From NCBI GenBank assembly GCA_003427395.1, contig BFEA01000030.1, positions 2,335,946 through 2,358,036 on the forward strand: DNA of 22,091 nucleotides. The letters are read 5' to 3'. Numbering within the stretch: position 1 is the stretch's first letter; each line of letters begins with the position of its first letter. The position numbers and the translations under genes were made by a program. Source of the DNA: Chara braunii (lineage: Eukaryota; Streptophyta; Charophyceae; Charales; Characeae). Below are positions 1 through 7,867 of this stretch, in pieces. The notes beneath the pieces are model-generated. The model did not search any database, was not told the DNA's origin, and was given only the letters and a program-made list of their open reading frames with translations.

Positions 1-52
<52 letters not shown>
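1..52. repeat. (CT)n microsatellite inside the 3' LTR
   Basis: Uninterrupted CT dinucleotides run from the first base of the window to position 52 and are followed by unique LTR sequence. The matching run (as GA) at 6874-6929 adjoins the same LTR sequence in the other LTR copy, so the tract is part of the element rather than a host microsatellite. Confidence 0.97.
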
Positions 53-54
<2 letters not shown>

Positions 55-771
55 GTCCGGTACTAACCTGTGAAGTTGGCGCCTTGATGCAGGTACCTCG
101 AAGATGGAGCTGGAGCTATGGCACCACAGGTACGTCTCGCTGGCCTCCGCCAGCCATCTCTCCCAACTCTACGATCTACCACCTACTAGCGCCCAGCGCT
201 GGAGACTACTGCTATGGCTATGGGCGCCCAGCGCCGAAGACTACCACTAACGCTGAAGACTACTGCCTAGCGCTGAAGACTACTGCAGCGCTCCTCCTGA
301 GTGCTGCGGCCGAATCCTGAAGACTACTCGTGCCTACTGACAACTACCTGCCCGTGAAGTGCATGGGACTATCCTATGTACTACTCGGGTCTGCCTCCTG
401 ACTGCAGGCGAGCAGTCCAGGAGGCTGCTCTTGCCAATCCCTCAGGGAGGCAGGGGCTGCAGCTGCAGCTCCTGCTCGAGCTGGCGTGGGGAACAGGCTA
501 TTTCTGGCCTGTTCCGAAACCCTGTTTTCGTGCCTGAGTCTTAGGTAGGTCGAACACAATGAGGGCCTGAAAATGGCCCTCCGTTTCAGGCTAAAAAGCC
601 TTTGGGCCTGAAAGGCCCAGAAATAGGCTGAAACGGAGTAGGGCCTGCAGGCCCTCGTATTTCAGCTTTCAGGCTGAACGACCGGGGCCTGTAAGCCCTA
701 AGTTTTAGGCTTTTAGGCTGAAAGTGCGGGACGGGCCCTGCAGGGCCCGTGTGGCTACGCAGTATGCCACA
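1..771 (-). repeat. 3' LTR, partial (U3 side), ending in CT/GA microsatellite at window edge
   Basis: The minus-strand LTR start TGTGGCATAC is at 762-771, directly after a purine tract, as expected for a 3' LTR. Bases 162-771 recur as a direct repeat at 7868-8381. Bases 53-90 recur in reverse orientation at 6834-6873, each copy joined to a CT/GA run. The LTR therefore includes the microsatellite, and the window stops inside it. Counting the inverted fragment (6834-7381), a full LTR would be about 1.2 kb. It contains short tandem copies of a GCTGAAGACTACTGC-like unit (about 195-286) and a run of GGGCCTG/AGGCCC palindromes (about 565-750). Confidence 0.9.
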
Positions 772-784
772 CCCCCCCCTCCTT
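772..784 (-). promoter_or_regulatory. polypurine tract (plus-strand DNA primer site)
   Basis: The minus strand reads AAGGAGGGGGGGG immediately before the LTR start TGTGG. A purine run abutting the 3' LTR is the standard site where the RNase H-resistant primer starts second-strand synthesis. Its position fixes both the orientation of the element (minus) and the LTR boundary at 771/772. Confidence 0.9.
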
Positions 785-796
785 GAAGGACCGAGC

Positions 797-1933
797 CTAC
801 CTGCGAGGGCGTAGCTGTCTGTCTGAGAGAGGGACCACAGTCCGGGTGGGAGGGGCAGGTCGTGGAGGTCCCTTGGCTAACCTTTGACGCTCATAGTGAG
901 CGTAGATCAGCGGCGCGGATGCTTTCAAATCTGCTCCTGAAATTCACCGAGTGTCGTCGGGATCGCATGCTCTGAATGTAACTTTGTACTGTCGCGGCTT
1001 GCTGCCGTACTTGCGATCCGACATGACACGGTCAACCTCCTGATGATCATCCATAGATGGAGGGTCCTGCGATCGTCGGCCCGGAAAGTCGTCGCTCTTA
1101 GCTGGCGTGTATGTTGCCAGCTTCGAGGCGTGAGAGACTGGATGGACCATCAGATGCTCGGGAATGTTGATCACAAATGAAGGGCCATCAGGCTCATCGC
1201 CCACGGCTGATGTCACAGACCATGGTCGAAACCACTTGGGAAGCAGTTTGCGTGAAACATCCTGTTCCAGTGCAAACTCTTCCGCGGAGACCCAAACCAG
1301 ATCACCGGCGCGGATGGGACATGGCACGCGACGCCTGTTGGCTTGCTGCTGCATGCGGACTTGAGCCTTTGGCATGTTCGCGCGGGCTTGAGTCAGCAAT
1401 TCCCTGTACTTCCGGACGGAAGCAGGAGAGCAAGCGGCGTTCATGTCGGTTGGTCGAGGGAGGAGAAGGTCGGCGAAGATACAGCCTTTCCGTCCACCGT
1501 GGTGCAACTCGAATGGAGTCACGCCGATCGCAGGGTGCACCGAAGTCTTGTAGGCGAACTCGATGTCGGGGAGGCGGTCAACCCAATCTTTCTGGTCCGG
1601 ACGGATGAGCGTACGAAGCATCATTTGAGCGGTTTGATGTGCCCGCTCCGTTTGCCCATCCGTCTGTGGATGCCGAGCCGAACTTGGTTTCATTTTCGTG
1701 CCGGACTCCTGCATGAGAGCAGTCCAAAATGCCGACATGAAGTGAGTGTCGAGGTCGCTGACTATATCTTCTGGTACACCGTGGCCACAAATCCAACCGG
1801 TGTGCAGGAGGTGTGCCAGCTCAGGAGCCGTGGAGTAGTACTTGCAAGGAAGAAAACGTGCGTACTTACTCAATCGGTCCACAACCGTGAGGATGCCGTC
1901 GTGTCCGAGCCGGTCGCGAGGGAACAGACCGGG
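797..1933 (-). pseudogene. pol: pol, C-terminal part: integrase core, GPY/F region and chromodomain (frame shifted from the upstream part)
   Basis: This segment encodes most of the integrase catalytic core. It includes the second acidic residue in the VSDLDTHF region and the glutamate in TDGQTERAH; the first aspartate (AMDVT, 1932-1946) is in the preceding frame. A GPY/F-like module follows (KWFRPW, where the usual glycine is arginine), then a chromodomain starting near HQEVDRVMSDRKYG. A TGA at 944-946 falls where a tryptophan is expected after DPDDTR. The frame stays open beyond it and continues the chromodomain fold to a natural TAG at 797-799, only 12 bases from the polypurine tract. The frame change relative to the zinc-binding part lies at about 1925-1935. 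Integrase would join element DNA into chromatin, with the chromodomain guiding target choice; this copy cannot make the joined protein. Confidence 0.88.
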
Positions 1934-2580
1934 TGACGTCCATGGCAATGGAGAGACCGGGTTCTCGTGGGATGGGCATCAGGCGTAACTCGCCATAGGG
2001 ATTGCGGTTGCAGGGTTTGCTGCGTTGGCAAACTTCGCAAGAGTCGCAATACCGAGTGACATCGGTAATGAGGTCAGGCCATCGGAATCGTTGTCGAAAC
2101 CTTACAATGGTGCGGTTGACTCCGAAATGGCCGGCGAGTCGCGAGTCATGGTACTCCCCGAGAAGGCGAGTCCGAAGACGACGGTCTCGTGGGACACACA
2201 ATAAGTTCTTGCCTCTCGAGTGGAGGAGCAAGTACCCGTCGGCAATGCGACAGTGGATGGCCGGCGGGTGATCCGAAGATAGTTGTGCATAGAGTGTGGC
2301 AAAGTCCGGATCAGAATTATATGCCCGGATGAAGTGTCGTTGAAGCTCCTCGTCGAATATGAAGGCATGATGTGTCATAGCGCAAAGATCAGGTCTTCGC
2401 GAGAGTGCATCTGCTGCGCGATTTGAGAGGCCGGAAAGATGTTTCGGTGTGAAGTCAAACTAGTCGATGAAGTACATCCATCGTCCGATCGTGCTGCTCA
2501 CCATATCCTGCGTCTTGTAGTAGGTCAATGGATTGTTGTCCGTAACCCATATGAACCTACGACGCCCAAGGAGAGAAGTG
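1931..2580 (-). pseudogene. pol: pol, middle part: end of RNase H, integrase zinc-binding domain and start of integrase core
   Basis: Read in a third frame, this segment gives the end of RNase H (VTDNNPLTYY, then NRAADALSR, both carrying catalytic-type aspartates). The integrase HHCC zinc-binding module follows (HDSRLAGH, then CDSCEVC). It ends at the first catalytic aspartate of integrase in SIAMDVT. A TAG at 2460-2462 interrupts the RNase H end where glutamine is typical; CAG to TAG is a single transition. The frame changes into this segment at about 2565-2585 and out of it near 1930. Confidence 0.85.
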
Positions 2581-4863
2581 TCACCAGCGCTTGAGAGCCA
2601 TCACCAATGTGAGCAGCTCCTTCTTCCTTGCATCATCAATCGAGTTCATGGGAGGCACTTTGTGGCCGAAATACTCCACAGGGTGTCAGTCGTCGCCGTC
2701 GTGTTGTTCCAAGACTGCCCCAATGCCATAGCCGGAAGCGTCCGTAGTCACTCTCGTCGGCAGGGTGGGGTCATAGATGTTAAGGACGGGTGTCATGAGC
2801 ATAGCCGTCTTAAGTGTTTGGAATGACCGGCGTACGTCGTCATCGAATACGAATGGCACCTTTGGCGATTGTAATCTCGTCATAGGTGCAGCAATCCTCG
2901 AGTATCCGGTGATGAATCGCTGATAGTAGCCCGCCAATCCCATGAATGAACGAACGTCCGTGGTGTTGGTGGGCTCGGGCCATACTCGTAGGGCCTCAAT
3001 CTTGTCCGCAAGCGGACGGATGCTTTGCGGCGTCACATAATGTCCCAAGTACTCCAGCTCCTGCCTCGTGAATTCGCACTTGTCGCGGTTGGCTTTGTAC
3101 TTGGCCTGTCGTAGCCGCTCCAAAACGGTGCGCAGGTGTTCCACATGCTCCTCCAAACTCCGGTTGTACACCAGGATGTCGTCGAGGTAGATAAGTACGA
3201 ATCGATCCAGCATGTGTCGGAACTCCATTGTCATAGCCGCTTGGAAAGTGGTCGTAGCATTCGTAAGGCCAAATGGCATAACTAGCCATTCGAAATGCCC
3301 ATATCGCGTCTTAAACGCGGTCTTGTAGCGATCCTCCTTCCGAATCTCGAGTTGGTGATATCCCGACTTGAGGTCCAGCTTGGAGAAGAACTTGGCGCCG
3401 CCCAGTCGCTCGAGAAGGTCGTCGATGCGTGGGAGAGGGTCAGTGTTTCTGATCGTCTGCGTTGAGCTTGCGATAATCGATGCACAACCGCAAATCCTTG
3501 TTCTTCTTCCGGACGAAGAGAACAAGAGCACCGTATGGCGATGAGCTAGGCCGAATCCAGCCTTTGTCCAAAGGTCGTCGAGCTGTGCCCGAAGCACACT
3601 TAACTCTTCCTCGCGCATTCGGTAGATGCAACCGCGCGGAGGTACGGCCTCGTCCTCGAGGATGATCTCGTGGCGGATGGGCCGATCCGATACTACTCCG
3701 TGCTGGCCTTCGAACACGTCGCTGTAGGCATCGAGAAGTTCGGTGACGCGTGGATCCGAAAATGAGTCCGTCGATGAAGCGTCATGGGGCGGGAGGGCGT
3801 GGAGAAAACACACCCCCATCTCCTCGATGTCCTCTCTGATGATGGAAGCTCGCATGCTTGCGGCGGATACCACGTGACAGTTGACTGAAGGGTGAGGAGG
3901 AGCTATCGTGCATGGGACTAGTACTCCGTTCCGATCATGAACGTGAACGGTGCGGCGGTAGAAGTTCACCGGGTGGTCCTCACTTCGCAGCCATAATATG
4001 CCCAAGATCATGTCGAATTTTGTATCCAGGATGTCAAAGGACACCGCCTCATGTGCGTGAGGGGCAAAGTTCACTGGGACGTCATCAATGCACCGGTCGA
4101 TTGACTTGTGCGTGTGACCTTCCGCCAACGTGACTTGCGTGGGCTGGGACTTCCTTCGGACTCGTGGGCCAAGGCCGGCGCGTACCATGAAGTCCTGACT
4201 CATGTAATTGCGAGATGCTCCGCAATCGATCAAAGCGCTGCAGGTCGCCTCTCCGAGCTGAATGCGTACATATAGCAATGGTGCGTCGATGTCGTCGTAC
4301 CGTTGCGTCTTGAACTCGCGGTCGATCTTAGCAATGTAGGCGTGAAGGTCGACAACCTCTACTCCGGCGTCCATCAACGGAGTCGGTACTGCAGTGTGCA
4401 AGTAATCCCGCAGTTGTGCAATGAGCACGTTGCAATGCGGTTTCGGCAATCGTCCGGTCGAGGGAACGGGCATCCATTGGAAGTCCGCGAACGTCAATGG
4501 GTCGAGCTCTTCAAGTTTTGACCATGACGTCGAATCCCCGGCGATAGATGGCGGCGAAGCTGCCGAATCAGTTGTCGATGGTGATGAAACCGTGCATGCG
4601 GTTGATTGTTGCACGTGGAGCGGTTGGTCCAGCGGTGGAACCAAGTAGACAGCATAATCCTCATAAGTGTACCGAGGACTTGCGACATTCGCATCCTCCC
4701 CAGATGTGCAGGAGGCCGCTAGCAAGGCGGCCGAATCTGGCGGAGTGGAAGGTGGAGTCGCCTCACCTCCCACGAAACTCAGTTTCCCGAGTTGAGACAG
4801 GGTCGCACATCCTCCTTGGCCTGATCCTGGCAAAGGGAGGTCTTGTGCTTGGTGTTGTTGCAC
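2581..4863 (-). pseudogene. pol: pol, N-terminal part: aspartic protease, reverse transcriptase, start of RNase H
   Basis: The protease active site is at 4219-4227 and reads ALIDCGASRNY, so the usual D-S/T-G is D-C-G. Reverse transcriptase follows, with KLDLKSGYHQ holding the first catalytic aspartate and YLDD at 3178-3189. RNase H then starts with TTDASGYGIG and has a KELL glutamate. The fingers part of the reverse transcriptase is damaged: between about 3570 and 3460 the meaningful sequence ([20 protein letters not shown], then [10 protein letters not shown]) lies in another frame, so two indels knock the frame out and restore it. A TGA at 2686-2688 sits where tryptophan is expected and a second TGA is at 2581-2583. 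The segment overlaps the end of gag by 85 bases in the -1 frame. The protein would copy element RNA into DNA in cytoplasmic particles, but this copy cannot. Confidence 0.92.
4779..4863 (-). other. gag-pol overlap, -1 frame relation
   Basis: Gag runs to a stop at 4779-4781 while the pol frame is open from at least 4863. Going from the gag frame to the pol frame means stepping back one base just after the zinc knuckle. This could be a functional frameshift site or a one-base loss in an element that normally uses a single gag-pol frame. I do not see an obvious canonical slippery heptamer. Confidence 0.6.
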
Positions 4864-6413
4864 CAGTAGCAGCAGCCGTAGCGGTCGCGGTACTTGTACT
4901 CCGCCTCGGTCAAGCTAAACTTGACCCATGGTGCTGGCTGTCCATTTCCGGCCTGCGATGCTGGTTTCGCCTTCCCATTGTTTTGGGACTTGTTGTTGCT
5001 TCGCGGCTGGACAGCAGCGACCTGATCTTCGTCACGTGATGCTGGAGTGGCTGCTGGGTCTTCTCCACTGTCCGATTGGACTGCAGCGAAGTGTTGCGGT
5101 CGCAGACCAGTCTTTACCTTCTCCACATAGGTCGGCTGCCACGTTGACTTCTCGTGTGCAGCTGCCCTGTTAGTCTTGATGATCTCTCTCGCCTTGTCAA
5201 TGATCTCGGCGAAATTGGTATACTGCTCGCGATCACCAAGTGCTTGGCTCAGCGCAGCGCATGACCTGTTGTAGAACTCACGGCGTAGATGCGTGAATGG
5301 TAAGTCCAGATCGGGCACGGCCGCGATCTTCTGCCATTCCGTGAGCCAGTGACATGTTGTTGTGTTGCCCTGAGACATGGTGAAGGGTCGGTTGATGGCG
5401 AGTGCTGGTGCGTCGTCGACGATGAACCGCTTCTTCCACAGCCGTGTTAACTCTTCCCATGTAATCCTGTCTTTCAGATCCACGACGTCGACGCCGTGGG
5501 TGGCTGCCAGGTGGGTCAACCAGGTCTGGCATCCGCCCTTCGAGTTAAGGAACAGGGCGCCGATGTACGCGTGTTTGGCGACGGGCAGAATCCGAAGTTG
5601 CGTCGTGAATGCTTCCCACCAGAGGACCGGATCCTGTTGTGTGTAGTCGTCGAACTTCTTCAGTTGGAAAGTTGGCATCTTGTACAGCTTTGGATTGCCA
5701 TCCGAGTTCGTCGACTTCAGTTGCTGGACCTCGGTCTTCAACGTGTCCAGTTGGCTGCTGATGGTGGTTGGCGCCGTGAAGGTGCTGATGTCGCCGAGCA
5801 TTGCCACTAAGTAGTCAACGCGTTCCTCCAGTTGGCGGCTAGAGGGTGCACTGCTGGAAGCCCCAGCATCTGGTCGTGGTACAGCCTGTTCCAGGTCCAG
5901 TTCACGGGAACTGAGTGCCCGTGTTGCATCCTCGTGGCTCTGCACCATCCGGCGGAGGTTCGCCAACTCCTGGTGTTGTGTCTTCAGATCCTGGTACTGC
6001 TGCTGTAGTTCCTGGTTCTGTCTCTCTAACTCGGACCGTTGGTAGTTGCAAGCACACAACAACCGTGTCACGAGTTTGGAGAGGAACTCCTTATGCTGCT
6101 CTTCCGATGTTGCGTCGTCGCCGTTCGGTTCAAAGTGCCAGAACTTGAGTCTCTCGATGTTGTTGGCTTCATGCCGCTGCAGCAGATCCTGGGCTTCCTT
6201 GCGGCGAGCCTGGGCATCTGCGTCTGCCTCGGCCTGTAGCCGCAGCTTCTCTGCTGTTGCCGCTTCTTCAGCCTGTAGGCGGGCAGCCTCGGCTGCCAGC
6301 TGGCATTGTTCCTCAGCCTCGATGAAAGCGAGCTGAGCCTGGAAGCGCTTTTTGTAGTCGGCAATGGGCTCATTGGCCAGTTGGCCTGGCAGGCCCATTG
6401 CTGGACCCGTCAT
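4779..6413 (-). CDS. gag: Gag capsid/nucleocapsid polyprotein of the Gypsy element (intact frame, 544 aa)
   Basis: Gag forms the virus-like particle and packages the element RNA. From the ATG at 6411-6413 the protein has a long alanine/glutamate/glutamine-rich coiled coil (about residues 22-90), a second coiled coil (about 125-158) and a third (about 192-235). A capsid-like region follows (about 245-420, around VLWWEAFTTQLRILPV), then a basic glutamine/asparagine-rich stretch and one CCHC zinc knuckle at residues 515-528 (4830-4871; C-X2-C-X4-H-X4-C, reading CYWCNNTKHKTSLC). The frame is open upstream to about 6623, but that extension translates a 14-base minisatellite with no in-frame periodicity, so I place the start at 6413. 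The last 85 bases overlap pol in the -1 frame. Gag shows no lesion, unlike pol. Confidence 0.88.
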   Translation of the reverse strand: MTGPAMGLPGQLANEPIADYKKRFQAQLAFIEAEEQCQLAAEAARLQAEEAATAEKLRLQAEADADAQARRKEAQDLLQRHEANNIERLKFWHFEPNGDDATSEEQHKEFLSKLVTRLLCACNYQRSELERQNQELQQQYQDLKTQHQELANLRRMVQSHEDATRALSSRELDLEQAVPRPDAGASSSAPSSRQLEERVDYLVAMLGDISTFTAPTTISSQLDTLKTEVQQLKSTNSDGNPKLYKMPTFQLKKFDDYTQQDPVLWWEAFTTQLRILPVAKHAYIGALFLNSKGGCQTWLTHLAATHGVDVVDLKDRITWEELTRLWKKRFIVDDAPALAINRPFTMSQGNTTTCHWLTEWQKIAAVPDLDLPFTHLRREFYNRSCAALSQALGDREQYTNFAEIIDKAREIIKTNRAAAHEKSTWQPTYVEKVKTGLRPQHFAAVQSDSGEDPAATPASRDEDQVAAVQPRSNNKSQNNGKAKPASQAGNGQPAPWVKFSLTEAEYKYRDRYGCCYWCNNTKHKTSLCQDQAKEDVRPCLNSGN

Positions 6414-6415
6414 GC

Positions 6416-6532
6416 TGACGTGGCACTGCTGATGTGGCACTGCTGATGTGGCACTGCTGACGTGGCATTGTGGCTGACGTGGCATTGTGGCTGACGTGGC
6501 ACTGCTGACATGGCACTCCTGACGTGGCACTG
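6416..6532. repeat. minisatellite of eight 14-17 bp TGACGTGGCACTGC units upstream of gag
   Basis: Eight consecutive units start with TGACGTGGCA or a one-base variant; six are 14 bases long and two are 17. Neither length is a multiple of three, so the array is not a coding repeat, although the gag frame happens to stay open through it. Each unit carries, or once carried, an ACGTGGC core like that bound by plant bZIP factors. Five cores are intact. The other three differ only at the CpG (two TG, one CA). Confidence 0.9.
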
Positions 6533-6623
6533 TACCAACTCGGAAATGCATCCAAAGGGTGGGTGGGAGGGAAAACGTAGGTAGGCAAACAACCCAACGA
6601 TACTTTCCTCCGACCCTAATCAA

Positions 6624-6833
6624 CAGATAAAATAAAAATAAAAAATAAAAGAGGACTACTTTCTTTTTTTTTTTTTTTTTTTTGTCGATCTATTATGAGT
6701 GAGACATGTCAGAAGAGTATTATGAACGAGATCTAGGCTAGGTTTCGCAAAGTTTCGGCTTTCACAAAATGCGATCTTGAAAGAAAAAGAAAAAAATTGC
6801 GAAATGGAGTAAAGATGCGATTTTCAGAAAAGA
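6624..6833 (-). other. gag leader: AT-rich, poly(T)/poly(A) runs and left arm of an imperfect inverted repeat
   Basis: A long T run occupies about 6664-6683 (A run on the gag strand). From about 6735 to 6840 the sequence pairs imperfectly with 7769-7850 read in reverse. I find no primer-binding site in minus orientation here, although one is expected between the LTR and gag; it lies instead at 7385-7396 on the other strand. Confidence 0.7.
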
Positions 6834-6840
6834 ACGCATC
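6735..6840 (+). repeat. left arm of imperfect inverted repeat flanking the inverted LTR segment
   Basis: This arm contains TAGGTTTCGCAAAGTTTCGG and, further in, GCGATTTTCAGAAAAGAA. The reverse complement of 7769-7850 contains TAGGCTTCGCAAGATTTCGG and TCGATTTTCAGAAAAGAA in the same order. The left arm has about 25 extra bases in the middle. The arms are about 930 bases apart and enclose the inverted LTR/primer-site segment. Confidence 0.75.
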
Positions 6841-6871
6841 AAGGCGCCAACTTCACAGGTTAGTACCGGAC

Positions 6872-6934
<63 letters not shown>

Positions 6935-7381
6935 CTTCCTCTTCTTCTAAGTCCACCATCTCTTCTTCCCCTCTCACCACCTGACTTCTCAGTATCAGTG
7001 GACTACTACAGAGAGAGAGTTGTGACTTGAGACTTGACGACATTGGATCCAGACTCGACATTTGGGATTCAAATATTTCGACGAGGGACTATTTGGGCCT
7101 GTGCTGAACACTTGGTGTTGACGACATTCCCATCTGCCCCTCTTCTTCGTCTAACCCCCCATCTCCTTCGTCTGTGTATGGTAGGGGGCTGGCGCAGTCT
7201 TCCTGTGTGAAGCGCCAGACCCCATTCACACCATGTAACGATGATGATGATGTATGTTCAGGGCTGCATTGCAATACTGATTGTTCGGATCATTGGTATC
7301 TAAGTCTTCCGCTGTGCTATCTTATACTTTGTATTGAGAGGTCGGTTCTTATTCTGGTCTGCACCGTTACAGTATGCAACA
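6834..7381 (+). repeat. inner part of the 5' LTR in inverted orientation
   Basis: Bases 6834-6873 are the exact reverse complement of the LTR sequence at 53-90, followed here by GA repeats as in the 3' LTR. The segment continues through unique sequence to GTATGCAACA at 7372-7381. That is an LTR end matching the inverted form of the LTR start, TGTGGCATAC, with one mismatch. A primer-binding site follows directly. It is therefore the R/U5-side half of an LTR, pointing opposite to gag and to the outer LTR half at 7868-8381. Confidence 0.85.
6874..6929. repeat. (GA)n microsatellite inside the inverted LTR fragment
   Basis: A pure GA run of about 56 bases adjoins the same unique LTR sequence as the CT run at 1-52, in the reverse orientation. 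Confidence 0.97.
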
Positions 7382-7384
7382 ATT

Positions 7385-7396
7385 TGGTATCGGAGC
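7385..7396 (+). promoter_or_regulatory. primer-binding site, initiator tRNA-Met type, inverted relative to gag
   Basis: TGGTATCGGAGC differs at one base from the plant-type TGGTATCAGAGC that pairs with the 3' end of initiator tRNA-Met. It lies three bases after the LTR end at 7381, the normal spacing. It reads on the plus strand while gag and pol read on the minus strand, so in its present form it cannot prime a transcript that carries gag. Confidence 0.88.
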
Positions 7397-7500
7397 GGAC
7401 CTCTCACTCAGAGGACCCGTTCAATCAAATAGCCAGCTTGCTTGATCTATTGATTACTCGTTAGTAAATCAAGAAGGACTTCGTCAAATCTCTGAATTTT
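7397..7500 (+). other. post-primer leader sequence, inverted with the LTR fragment
   Basis: This unique sequence follows the primer-binding site and ends in a T run at about 7497-7508. By position it should be the untranslated leader between the primer site and gag, now pointing away from gag. No reading frame of note is present. Confidence 0.55.
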
Positions 7501-7521
7501 TTTTTTTCCTCACAACAACTA

Positions 7522-7717
7522 TCTGAAATTTCTGATATTCGCATTTCGTTTTACTTGAAAATTCATGATATTAGTATTTCGTTTTTACGTAACAAATATC
7601 AGAAAATTTATGATAAATCGCATTTCGTTTTGTCTGAAAATTCACGATAGTAGCATTTCGTTTCTCTGATATTTTGCATACATAGCTGAAATTTTCTGAG
7701 GTTAGTATTTCGTTTTC
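7522..7717 (+). repeat. five degenerate AT-rich units with a TATTTCGTTTT-like core
   Basis: Units at about 7522-7553, 7555-7587, 7600-7632, 7634-7665 and 7685-7717 share the pattern TGAAA(A)TT, then TGATA or a variant, then GCATTTCGTTTT or GTATTTCGTTTT. Spacing is 33-50 bases. Related motifs continue in the inverted-repeat arm that follows. I do not recognise the family. Confidence 0.75.
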
Positions 7718-7768
7718 TAGGTATATTGGGATAACGATAGAAGTGGTCATATTCTCGGGAACCGGAAT

Positions 7769-7850
7769 TATTCTTTTCTGAAAATCGAATTTTCATTCTA
7801 TCTCGCAAAATTTTTCTGAAAACCGAAATCTTGCGAAGCCTACCAACATT
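7769..7850 (-). repeat. right arm of imperfect inverted repeat flanking the inverted LTR segment
   Basis: Its reverse complement aligns with 6735-6840, strongest over GATTTTCAGAAAAGAA and the TTCGCAA...TTTCGG block. It lies directly inside the break in the 5' LTR near 7868. Confidence 0.75.
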
Positions 7851-7867
7851 TCGTTAGGCATATTCAC

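Noticed and set aside
772-800. Primer-binding site next to the LTR end at 771, which would make this a plus-strand 5' LTR
   Set aside because: No TGGTATC-like sequence follows. A purine tract on the minus strand does, which fits a minus-strand 3' LTR.
1177-1936. Plus-strand frames of 143 and 197 codons opposite integrase
   Set aside because: They are antisense shadows of the integrase coding sequence; the minus-strand reading has catalytic motifs and these do not.
6414-6623. In-frame extension of gag upstream to 6623
   Set aside because: It has no ATG at 6623 and translates a minisatellite whose 14- and 17-base units shift frame, so the Met at 6413 is the better start.
6834-7500. A second, plus-strand Gypsy element inserted in the first
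   Set aside because: Only an LTR inner half, the primer site and a leader are present. They are exactly the parts missing from the minus-strand element, so an inversion is simpler. It is not fully excluded.
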